DNA of 23,543 nt from a virus. Location of the stretch: positions 1 to 23,543 of the IMG/VR virus record IMGVR_UViG_3300031578_000339; one strand, 5' to 3'. Made by a program: the position numbers and the translations under genes. Below are positions 1 to 5,814 of this stretch, in pieces. The notes beneath the pieces were generated by a model. It saw nothing but the letters and a program-made list of their open reading frames with translations, was not told the origin of the DNA and did not search any database. Each line of letters starts with the position of its first letter. Position 1 is the stretch's first letter.

Positions 1-114
1 TGCAAAATCGCCATTATTGAGCTAAAAACGCAGAATAAATCTTCATATTTTATCGAAATAATTTAATTATTATTATTGCGGTTTGATGTGGATATGTTAA
101 TTTGTGATTACATC

Positions 115-138
115 CTCAATAGGATTACAACTATTGAG
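115..138 (+). other. Perfect 8-bp stem-loop
   Basis: CTCAATAG (115-122) pairs with CTATTGAG (131-138) around an 8-nt loop. The left arm can instead pair over a long range with 445-455, where the match extends to 11 bp, so the two pairings exclude each other. Confidence 0.7.
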
Positions 139-141
139 TCT

Positions 142-162
142 CCAGAGTCTTCGGACTACTGG
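142..162 (+). other. Stem-loop with C-UUCG-G tetraloop
   Basis: CCAG-AGTC (142-149) pairs with GACT-A-CTGG (154-162) with a single bulged A at 158, closed by a TTCG loop with the C-G closing pair that makes this tetraloop exceptionally stable in RNA. It is a good indicator that the + strand is transcribed into a structured RNA. Confidence 0.7.
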
Positions 163-369
163 ACTGTTATATGGTGCTGTCGGAGTCGTACGACCGATGA
201 CATCGGCTGAGTTTTGGTAATGTCCTAAGTTGAAATTTTTTTTATGAATTGAATAAGTGAATAAGCTCTTTACAAAATAAATAGCGGTTGACGTGAAATG
301 GTCTTCGTCACTCTTTCAAGCAAGTAAACCGGACTCAGCGAACCGAGTTACCCGGGTTTGCCATCAAGA

Positions 370-394
370 TGGAGCCAACGGGAATCGAACCCGT
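370..394 (-). other. tRNA/tmRNA 3'-end fragment, possible attachment-site core
   Basis: Read on the - strand, 394-378 forms a perfect T arm (5-bp stem ACGGG/CCCGT around the loop TTCGATT), followed by the acceptor strand TGGCTCC and discriminator A (377-370). The CCA tail is not encoded. No matching 5' acceptor GGAGCCA occurs at the expected distance on the - strand, and no D or anticodon arm can be folded, so this is not a complete tRNA. The 3' end resembles that of many tmRNA (ssrA) genes, a frequent phage integration target. An attP or junction core is therefore likely, although no integrase gene lies in the window. Confidence 0.55.
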
Positions 395-416
395 ACCTTT
401 AGGTGCCAAGCCTTTA

Positions 417-442
417 AGTGGAAACCATTCACTCTTTTTTTT
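417..442 (+). terminator. Putative intrinsic terminator
   Basis: AGTGGA (417-422) pairs with TTCACT (428-433) around a 5-nt loop, including one G-T wobble, followed by C and eight T (435-442). The stem is modest, so termination may be partial. If active, it would separate a 5' RNA from the downstream hairpins. Confidence 0.45.
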
Positions 443-537
443 CGCTATTGAGGATTTAATAAAAAAATGAAATTAGGACACTACCGGTGCTGTTAGAGTC
501 GTGACCAGTAACAGATTAAGGTTGAGACTACGCGGGT

Positions 538-570
538 CTTGGCTATGCTGTTATTGCTGGCAGCACCAAG
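538..570 (+). other. 10-bp two-segment stem-loop
   Basis: CTTGG (538-542) pairs with CCAAG (566-570), and TGCTG (546-550) pairs with CAGCA (561-565). A 3-nt bulge separates the two helices on the left side, and the loop is 10 nt. Confidence 0.6.
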
Positions 571-723
571 AATATTACAGCAGGGATGCTAATGATATAC
601 AATATACCAAGAAAAAGAAAAAAGCAGGGCGTGCCGCTGTGCCTGGAATAACACAAACAGCGGTTATATTTGTAATTAACGGCAAGGACGCTGATTATGA
701 TAAAAGATAAATCAGATTTGAAG

Positions 724-773
724 GCGGTTTGGGATAAATTCACTTCCAGAGTTTATCCCTGCCGCTTTTTTTT
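724..773 (+). terminator. Strong intrinsic terminator
   Basis: GCGG (724-727) and GGGATAAA (731-738) pair with TTTATCCC (752-759) and CCGC (762-765), giving 12 bp with a small internal loop, followed at once by eight T (766-773). It marks the 3' end of a + strand transcript that contains no good protein gene, supporting a non-coding RNA upstream. Confidence 0.85.
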
Positions 774-928
774 ATTGGCTGAAATCGAGGGGATTCCGGT
801 AGAAAGTAGGCCAAGATATAAAGCTGCTCTTTGATAATAAAATATGGCTGTGAAAATTATCGTTTTAGGCTATCGTAAAGCCTGAGGTTTTATACTGCAA
901 GACACAGAAACAAAGGAAGTGATTTACA

Positions 929-1050
929 ACTTGATTTACTACAAGTGAAGGCTCTGGAAGCGACCTGGCTAATAGTTTTAGCCTGCAACCTTCGACCGGA
1001 GAGACTCGGATTCACAGCTAAATAGGGGAATACGCTCTCCCGCCCTGTTT
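929..1050 (+). promoter_or_regulatory. Structured leader with alternative helices
   Basis: Seen: a 5-bp hairpin (929-933 with 942-946) and a 6-bp hairpin GGCTAA/TTAGCC (967-972 with 978-983) inside an outer helix (952-957 with 996-1001, one wobble, plus AAG/CTT at 958-960 and 990-992). The segment GGAGAG (998-1003) can alternatively pair with CTCTCC (1035-1040), followed by a T-rich stretch. Two exclusive pairings ahead of a gene chain suggest a cis-regulatory leader or riboswitch-like element. I do not recognise a known class, and the region 774-1173 has no gene. Confidence 0.35.
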
Positions 1051-1118
1051 TATTATCGAAGCAGTTTTCGTTAATTATTTACTTGACGTATATTTTATGG
1101 AAAACTTCCTTTTGGGGA

Positions 1119-1144
1119 TATAAGTCGCGCTGCGCTTACTTATA
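1119..1144. other. 7-bp hairpin before the first gene
   Basis: TATAAGT (1119-1125) pairs with ACTTATA (1138-1144), with an inner GCG/CGC stem (1127-1129 with 1133-1135). It lies 30 nt upstream of the first likely start codon. There is no T tract, so it is not a typical terminator; a processing or regulatory role is possible. Confidence 0.4.
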
Positions 1145-1173
1145 AAATCAAGAGGTATTACCTGCAAGACATT

Positions 1174-1620
1174 ATGTTATTAACTAATGATATAATTAAA
1201 GCTGGCGCAAGTATAAACCAAGGTTGGAGTTTAAGGCAAATAAAGCTACTTGGAGCTAAGAGTTTCAAAAAAGGCTGGAAGTGGCGAATTATAGGTACAA
1301 ACGTGCCTAAAAAGGATATTGAAGAATTTTTGGCATTGAAAAATAAGCATTTAGGCGAGCTTGAGCCAACGATAGACGATTCAAATAGGCAGGAATGGCT
1401 CAAAAAAATACATAGACAGAATCCTTGGCTTAACGAGCCTGAGCCACAATTATTCTCTGAAGACCAAATGCACAAAGAATGTGAAACTTGTGGAGATACA
1501 GGAAATGTTCTTGAGCCACGCAAAGATTGTCCAGGTGTAGATTGGGAGCCTTGTCCTGATTGTTTACCTAATGGATGGCCTGAGCCTATGGACAGCATAA
1601 GACAGGAAATAAATGGGTGA
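1174..1620 (+). CDS. Hypothetical phage protein with two CxxC pairs
   Basis: This 148-residue protein of unknown function is the first gene of the early small-gene chain. The N-terminal 60 residues are basic and could be helical. Near the C terminus, CETC and CPDC (about residues 103-106 and 127-130) are spaced like a zinc knuckle, with a DnaJ-like CxxCGDTG element, so metal binding is plausible. The ATG at 1174 is preceded by AAGAGG at 1150-1155, rather far upstream, so the start is uncertain. The stop overlaps the start of the next gene by 8 nt, implying translational coupling. The last codons also carry the ribosome site of that next gene. Confidence 0.65.
   Translation: MLLTNDIIKAGASINQGWSLRQIKLLGAKSFKKGWKWRIIGTNVPKKDIEEFLALKNKHLGELEPTIDDSNRQEWLKKIHRQNPWLNEPEPQLFSEDQMHKECETCGDTGNVLEPRKDCPGVDWEPCPDCLPNGWPEPMDSIRQEING
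1592..1616 (+). repeat. Initiation-site direct repeat, copy 1
   Basis: A 25-nt segment from ACAGCATAAG through the AGG ribosome site to ATGG recurs at 1859-1884 with one extra A. Both copies place ATG at the same point. This copy lies inside the end of the preceding gene and starts the 84-residue gene. Confidence 0.75.
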
Positions 1621-1867
1621 TATAGTAATAAAAGCAGTAACGCGCAGAATAGGCAAGAAGTCTAAAAGTCCAGATAAAAGACCCGCAAGGCAGAGATATT
1701 GGATAACTCGGAAGCTGGAAGAGCGGAAAGTAGGTAATTTGATGAAATACTGTGGAATGAGCAAACAACAGGCATACAATTTTTGGCATAATGGTAATAT
1801 TGAGAAGAACGGCCTGGGACGCAGGATGGGCAGAGTTAAAGACGGATATTTAAAGAAAACAGCATAA
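1613..1867 (+). CDS. Small basic hypothetical protein
   Basis: This 84-residue, strongly basic protein has no recognised family. Residues around 45-60 (KYCGMSKQQAYNFWHNGNI) could form the second half of a helix-turn-helix, so nucleic-acid binding is possible. The start ATG at 1613 has ACAGG at 1602-1606 as ribosome site and overlaps the previous stop by 8 nt. It probably belongs to the same polycistronic message as its neighbours. Its function is not known. Confidence 0.65.
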   Translation: MGDIVIKAVTRRIGKKSKSPDKRPARQRYWITRKLEERKVGNLMKYCGMSKQQAYNFWHNGNIEKNGLGRRMGRVKDGYLKKTA

Positions 1868-1884
1868 GACAGGAAAATAAATGG
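1859..1884 (+). repeat. Initiation-site direct repeat, copy 2
   Basis: This is the second copy of the segment at 1592-1616, identical except for one additional A in the spacer before ATG. It spans the end of the 84-residue gene and starts the 52-residue gene at 1881. Confidence 0.75.
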
Positions 1885-2039
1885 ATAACATAAAAAGGCT
1901 CAAAACAGAGCGAATAGACATTTACAAGCCCATATTACCGATGAGCCATAACATAGATGGCCACGAGGACAGAATGAAGGCTTTGGTTAAAAGAGAAAAA
2001 GAAAGAAATGAGCAAAAAAAAGAAATGTCCGTTTTGTAA
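1881..2039 (+). CDS. Small charged hypothetical protein
   Basis: This 52-residue protein (starts MDNIKRLKTERIDIY) is rich in Lys, Arg and Glu toward its C terminus and probably helical. Its start uses the repeated AGGAAAATAA-ATG initiation signal. It overlaps the next small gene by 32 nt in another frame. No family is recognised. The well-formed ribosome site and the tight packing argue that it is real despite its size. Confidence 0.5.
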   Translation: MDNIKRLKTERIDIYKPILPMSHNIDGHEDRMKALVKREKERNEQKKEMSVL

Positions 2040-2145
2040 TGAGGAATTGGTATTTAGCAGCCGGATAGAATATGAAGAATACTGGAAATGTCCATGTTGT
2101 GCGTATTGCAAAACAATAATCTCGCCTGAAATAGACGGAACATAA
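2008..2145 (+). CDS. Small zinc-ribbon-like protein
   Basis: This 45-residue protein has a basic N terminus (MSKKKK), then CPFC at residues 7-10 and CPCC plus a further Cys at residues 28-34, an arrangement typical of a small zinc ribbon. It probably binds zinc and perhaps nucleic acid or a protein partner. GAAAGAA lies just before the ATG, a weak ribosome site, so translation may be coupled to the overlapping upstream gene. The next gene starts 2 nt after its stop. Confidence 0.55.
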   Translation: MSKKKKCPFCNEELVFSSRIEYEEYWKCPCCAYCKTIISPEIDGT

Positions 2146-2146
2146 A

Positions 2147-2314
2147 ATGAACACAAAAGGGCTTGTTTTAAGTAAACCCACCAAAAAGCAATTACAGGCA
2201 TATTCTTTAGTTGTTGTTCAAGGCCATAACCACAACCAGGCTGCAAAAATAATGGGATTGTGTCGCTCGGAGGTTACACGACTAATTTTACGTATCAAAC
2301 GTAATATAAAGTAG
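2147..2314 (+). CDS. Small helix-turn-helix protein, sigma-region-4-like
   Basis: This 55-residue protein begins MNTKGLVLSKPTKKQ. Residues about 17-52 read as a helix-turn-helix: a helix around QAYSLVVVQ, then NQAAKIMG, and a recognition helix SEVTRLILRIKR, resembling the region-4 or LuxR-type fold of DNA-binding proteins. A DNA-binding role, for example a small late regulator or a packaging-site recogniser, is possible but not shown. Only a weak ribosome site precedes the ATG, and translation is probably coupled to the gene ending 2 nt upstream. Confidence 0.55.
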   Translation: MNTKGLVLSKPTKKQLQAYSLVVVQGHNHNQAAKIMGLCRSEVTRLILRIKRNIK

Positions 2315-2403
2315 TTAGATGAATAACCGTGAGAAAAAATGTAACATTCACATCTATATATAGAGGAGAGGGGTTACAACGTATTACCTGGGGACAGCCA
2401 CAA

Positions 2404-2547
2404 ATGATTGTAGTGGCCAAAATGGATAGACGTTGCCCCAAATGCGGAATGAAAGAAGACAGAGATATAGGATTAGATTTAGGCTTTAATGGAGACAGAA
2501 AACACATCTTCGGGGGATTGTGCTTTAACTGCGGCTGGAGCTTCTGA
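2404..2547 (+). CDS. Small zinc-ribbon-like protein ahead of terminase
   Basis: This is a 47-residue protein with CPKC (residues 11-14) and CFNC (near the C terminus), a two-knuckle zinc-ribbon pattern. The ATG at 2404 is chosen because GGGGA at 2390-2394 gives good spacing. The frame is open back to a GTG at 2329 (72 residues), and GAGGAG at 2361-2366 lies inside that extension, so the longer form cannot be excluded. It sits 12 nt before the terminase small subunit. Function is unknown; metal binding is likely. Confidence 0.5.
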   Translation: MIVVAKMDRRCPKCGMKEDRDIGLDLGFNGDRKHIFGGLCFNCGWSF

Positions 2548-2559
2548 TGGAGCTTGTAA

Positions 2560-3186
2560 GTGAGCAAGAAAGCTAAAAAGAAGACAGCTAAGAAGAAAGG
2601 CAGACCAGCAGTATATCAACCAAAATATGTGAAGATAGCAGGGGAGTTATGCAGAGAGAAGGGTTACACCGACAAGAACCTGGCAGACCATTTCAAGGTT
2701 TGCGAAGGCACAATCAACCGTTGGAAAAATGAGTTTCCTAATTTTTATGAGTCCTTAAAAAAGGGGAAGGATGATTTTGATTCACGAGTAGTTGAGCAAT
2801 CACTTCTAAAGCGAGCAGTGGGTTATAGTTACGTAGAAACTACGAGGGAATTACAGGCTGACGAAAGTGAGGAAGCGTTCGAGAGTGCATATTTCCCAGG
2901 TACACCATCTTTAATCCATAAAGAGGAAAAAGAAAGTTCTACTCAGACATTAGCTGTAACCAAAAAAGTAACCAAACACATGGCCCCAGACGTTACTGCT
3001 CAAATATTCTGGTTGAAGAACAGGAAGCCGCAACGCTGGAGTGATATGAAAGAGATTGAACACCGAATTGAGGATATTACCAAGCCCCTCACCCTTGAAG
3101 AAATGAAAAGGCGTATTTGTGAGGCTGAGGCGGCCGGGGACGGCATAGACAAAAGGAGCATAAACGGTGGTAACGGCACTTCTTGA
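2560..3186 (+). CDS. terS: Terminase small subunit
   Basis: This 208-residue protein probably recognises the phage packaging site and brings the DNA to the large subunit. A Lys-rich N terminus (residues 1-15) is followed by a helix-turn-helix region at about 30-60 (YTDKNLADHFKVCEGTINRW), typical of small terminase subunits. The central part, with its aromatic-rich GYSYVETT stretch and APDVTAQIFWLKNR near residue 145, also fits the family. The start is GTG at 2560 with TGGAG 9 nt upstream. It overlaps the large subunit gene by 20 nt, which supports the assignment by context. The low-similarity nature of this family keeps the call from being certain. Confidence 0.82.
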   Translation: MSKKAKKKTAKKKGRPAVYQPKYVKIAGELCREKGYTDKNLADHFKVCEGTINRWKNEFPNFYESLKKGKDDFDSRVVEQSLLKRAVGYSYVETTRELQADESEEAFESAYFPGTPSLIHKEEKESSTQTLAVTKKVTKHMAPDVTAQIFWLKNRKPQRWSDMKEIEHRIEDITKPLTLEEMKRRICEAEAAGDGIDKRSINGGNGTS

Positions 3187-4918
3187 AGATTACAAGCGGA
3201 CTTCTTTAGGCTGGCAGTCGGAGAACCTGAGGATAATTGATAAGAAGGCCATGCTCGTGCCTCTTAATCACAACAAGGCCCAGCTCAAGGTCAACAATGC
3301 CATGGCCCTCCAGATGAAGCACAATTTACCGATTATGCTCATCATCCTCAAGGCCAGGCAGAGGGGTATATCAACGAAGATAGAAGCGGACATATTCGAG
3401 AGAATTAACCGCAGGGAAAACGCTCACGGGTGCATTGCGTCGGCTGACAAGGACTCCACTGAAAAAGTTTTTAGAATGTGCGAGACGTTCCAACAATCTA
3501 TGCCTCTTGAATTAAAGAGACTTACAGACAGGGCCTCAGCGAAAGAGATACGTTACAGGCCGCCTCATCGTTCATCTATGCTCTGCCAGACTGCCGGCAA
3601 GAAGGTACTGGGGCGTGGTGGTACAACTCAGTATGTTCATGCCACAGAAGTAGCTTTCTGGGAAAACGCTGCTACACAACTATTAGGTTTGAGGCAAGAA
3701 GTGCCTAATGACCCGGATACAATGATTGTACTCGAATCTACCGCAAATGGCGTTGGAGGGGCTTTTTACGATGAATACTGGGCTGCTGTTGCCCGCCTAA
3801 GGGATGATCCCCATAATTATCGGGGATATCTACCCATTTTTCTATCCTGGCAGGACGAGGAAGAATACCAAGAGCCGCTACCCAAAGGATGCAAGACTGT
3901 ACCCAATATGACATCGGATATGGAGGAGTACGTCAAAGAAGGGATGGCTATGGGCATTTCTCTGAGCCCAGAGCAGATATACTTCGCCCTCTTGACTATT
4001 CAAAACCGATGTGGTGGAGACATATCAAGGTTCAAAGCGGAGTATCCCAGGACGGCAAGGGAAGCGTTCCAGAGCACAGGTCGAATGGTCTTTAACCCAA
4101 TCGACCTTGATACAATGGCCCAAGCGTGTAGAGAGCCCTCGGCGCAAGTAGAGTTTTTTGAGATTGAAGGCAAGGTCAAGTATCGGCACGTCAACCGCAG
4201 GCAGAACTGCTGGTATGTCTGGATGTGGCCGACTAAGAACCATAGCTATTGTTCTTTTGGCGATGTGGCCGAGGGGTTACTATCAGACTCCAATGATGCC
4301 AAGAGTGACCCGGACCGCTCTGTGGCTGCCATATTAGACCGTAATCATTTTCACGTATCTGCGACATACTACGGACGCCCGGACACAATCGAGTTTGCCG
4401 ACCAGATGATAATGGCCTCTAAATTTTATAACTATGCCTGGTCAAGCCCGGAGATGAACTCAATAGGCCAGAGCATACTCGATGCGTTCAAGCGTGCCGA
4501 TTATCCGTTCATCTACCAACGCGAGCACAAAGAGGAGACGGTACAGCGTGAAGACTCTAAGAAGCTCGGTTGGAAGACAACTACATTGACTCGTAAGCCA
4601 ATGATAGCCGACCTCCAGAAAGTTACGCAGGAGCACGAGCTTATAGTCTTTGATGTTCGGTTTATTGATGAGATGAGGGTATTTGTCTGGAACTCACAGG
4701 GCAAGCCTCAGGCAGAGACAGGTGAGCATGATGATTGTGTTATCACCTTGGCAGGCTTGATTCAATTACACCAGAGATGCCCGCTCAACGAGGACTTGTC
4801 CTGGGACCGCGAGGACACCGAACCTATACGACCAATATCAGTAATGGGTGCGACCGAGCCGGAAGATGATGAGGACGGGCTTGATTTATTGTACGAAGAT
4901 ATGAGCGATTATGAATAG
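3167..4918 (+). CDS. terL: Terminase large subunit
   Basis: This 583-residue protein is the ATPase/nuclease motor that pumps DNA into the procapsid and cuts it. The deviant Walker A motif LKARQRGIST is at residues 61-70, the Walker B region YVHATEVAFW at 156-165 with catalytic Glu161, and the coupling motif ESTANG at 190-195. The RNase H-like nuclease half shows FGDVAEG (Asp366), PEMN around 428-431, and HDDC (Asp522/523) near the C terminus. Length is normal and both enzymatic halves look intact. The GTG start at 3167 has AGGAG with good spacing. The frame stays open beyond its TAG stop into a SEC-C motif (see 4919-5029). It is probably co-transcribed with terS. Confidence 0.95.
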   Translation: MVTALLEDYKRTSLGWQSENLRIIDKKAMLVPLNHNKAQLKVNNAMALQMKHNLPIMLIILKARQRGISTKIEADIFERINRRENAHGCIASADKDSTEKVFRMCETFQQSMPLELKRLTDRASAKEIRYRPPHRSSMLCQTAGKKVLGRGGTTQYVHATEVAFWENAATQLLGLRQEVPNDPDTMIVLESTANGVGGAFYDEYWAAVARLRDDPHNYRGYLPIFLSWQDEEEYQEPLPKGCKTVPNMTSDMEEYVKEGMAMGISLSPEQIYFALLTIQNRCGGDISRFKAEYPRTAREAFQSTGRMVFNPIDLDTMAQACREPSAQVEFFEIEGKVKYRHVNRRQNCWYVWMWPTKNHSYCSFGDVAEGLLSDSNDAKSDPDRSVAAILDRNHFHVSATYYGRPDTIEFADQMIMASKFYNYAWSSPEMNSIGQSILDAFKRADYPFIYQREHKEETVQREDSKKLGWKTTTLTRKPMIADLQKVTQEHELIVFDVRFIDEMRVFVWNSQGKPQAETGEHDDCVITLAGLIQLHQRCPLNEDLSWDREDTEPIRPISVMGATEPEDDEDGLDLLYEDMSDYE

Positions 4919-5029
4919 GAGAATAAAAAGAACGTACAAATCCCAACGAAGTTAAGACGTAATGCCCCCTGCCACTGTGGTTCGGGGCGCAAGTACAAGA
5001 AATGCTGTGAACAGAAGGAGCTAAAAGCT
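4919..5029 (+). other. SEC-C zinc-motif coding segment without a start codon
   Basis: Directly after the TAG of the large terminase gene, the same frame stays open and encodes NAPCHCGSGRKYKKCC (4961-5008), a textbook SEC-C metal-binding motif. It then continues in frame into the gene at 5030. No ATG, GTG or TTG lies between the stop and the motif. A separate ATG at 4911 starts a 14-codon frame that ends just before the motif in a different frame. Readthrough, a frameshift, a rare start codon, a decayed gene or a sequence error could each explain this. Confidence 0.6.
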
Positions 5030-5563
5030 ATGGAAGAAGAAAAACAGATTGTAACGCCACACAGTCTCAAGAATGAATTTCGAGATGAAGTCAGAGACCC
5101 TTACGCCGGTATCCCCGCACATGAGCTCGTCACCCGGGACACGGTTGTTCTATTGATTGAGCTGAGATTCCGCAAGGAAGCTATTGAGGCGGACTACGCA
5201 CATTTCGAGGCAGCTATTGAAAGAGGGAAGGATGTGCGCAATGCACTTATGACCTTGCCAAAATCACCATACAAGGAGGCCGTCTTAGCAGACATTGAAG
5301 CACAGATTAAGGCCCAAGCAGATAAGGCCAAGACAATAAGATTACCAATGTCGCTGAACCTTACCTTGCTGGCTTTGGAAGAGCTCTTTGAGCAACCTGG
5401 ACCACCAATAGAAGACGCTGAACTTAATGCAATGGGCGTTGCCACTGAACAAGAAGATTTAGCTGACGATGATGCTGAAGACGAGCTGACCATCCCCGAT
5501 GAACCAGAGGAGACGGACGAAGACGACAACGATGAAGACGATAATCCAAACGAAGCGATATGA
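5030..5563 (+). CDS. Acidic hypothetical protein
   Basis: This is a 177-residue protein. Residues 1-130 are probably mostly helical; the last 45 residues are almost entirely Asp, Glu, Pro and Asn, giving a very acidic disordered tail. Such tails occur in scaffold- or chaperone-like virion assembly proteins, but no family is recognised. The ATG at 5030 has AAGGAG 8 nt upstream, so it is a credible start. In the same frame, however, an upstream SEC-C motif (4961-5008) could be the true N-terminal part. It lies between terminase and the exported-protein block. Confidence 0.7.
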   Translation: MEEEKQIVTPHSLKNEFRDEVRDPYAGIPAHELVTRDTVVLLIELRFRKEAIEADYAHFEAAIERGKDVRNALMTLPKSPYKEAVLADIEAQIKAQADKAKTIRLPMSLNLTLLALEELFEQPGPPIEDAELNAMGVATEQEDLADDDAEDELTIPDEPEETDEDDNDEDDNPNEAI

Positions 5564-5613
5564 ATGAGATAACAATTTGAAGTGTCCCGTTTAACAAACA
5601 GGCTTTTATTGTT

Positions 5614-5814
5614 ATGAATGACTACATCCCCATAATCTGTTTTGTAGCCGGTATTGTGACGGGGGCCGGGCTGATGTATATCGGCTTCAAGTTGGGCTTT
5701 AGAGCTTCTTTTGAGATACGCCAGAGCAAAGACTTCCCGGAGGAGGAAGGCAAGGGCCTATTCAAGAAGTCCAAAGACCTTGCTGAGTTTGAATTACTGA
5801 AGGATGAAGAATGA
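5614..5814 (+). CDS. Small single-span membrane protein
   Basis: This 66-residue protein has one hydrophobic segment at about residues 5-26 (IPIICFVAGIVTGAGLMYIG), followed by a charged, probably cytoplasmic, tail. It could be a spanin- or holin-related membrane protein, or a membrane partner of the exported proteins that follow. Sequence alone does not decide. The ribosome site before ATG is weak. Its TGA stop overlaps the ATG of the beta-helix gene in an ATGA arrangement, indicating translational coupling of the two. Confidence 0.6.
   Translation: MNDYIPIICFVAGIVTGAGLMYIGFKLGFRASFEIRQSKDFPEEEGKGLFKKSKDLAEFELLKDEE

Larger units (their letters stand above)
216..485. repeat. Imperfect long inverted repeat (216-250 / 456-485)
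   Basis: The arm at 216-228 matches the reverse complement of 473-485 at 12 of 13 positions, and the similarity continues with small gaps through the adjoining T-rich (237-244) and A-rich (461-467) tracts to about 250 and 456. The arms enclose the tRNA-like fragment and the 417-442 terminator. They may be an RNA helix or arm sites around a recombination core. Confidence 0.55.
112..773 (+). ncRNA. Candidate large structured non-coding RNA locus
   Basis: No convincing coding frame crosses this stretch, but stable stem-loops are dense. Seen: a perfect 8-bp hairpin (115-122 with 131-138); a hairpin with a C-UUCG-G tetraloop (142-149 with 154-162, one bulged A); a nested hairpin at 326-359; a 6-bp hairpin at 490-514 closed by CTGTTA/TAACAG; a two-part 10-bp hairpin at 538-570; and a strong intrinsic terminator at 724-773. 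A second, weaker terminator at 417-442 means it could be two transcripts. Size, ornate folding and position beside phage genes recall the large phage-associated RNAs GOLLD and ROOL, but I cannot assign it to either. No clear promoter was found; the 5' end is a guess. Confidence 0.5.

Noticed and set aside
370-445. Complete tRNA on the - strand
   Set aside because: The T arm and 3' acceptor are perfect, but no 5' acceptor partner, D arm or anticodon stem can be found.
501-710. 69-codon + strand frame in the left region
   Set aside because: It overlaps several strong stem-loops, has no good ribosome site and an odd composition; it fits better as part of a structured RNA.
4916-4918. Genome-wide recoding of TAG as a sense codon
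   Set aside because: Other genes here (2312-2314, portal, glycosyltransferase) end normally at TAG before the next ribosome site, so a general recoding is unlikely; only local readthrough remains possible.
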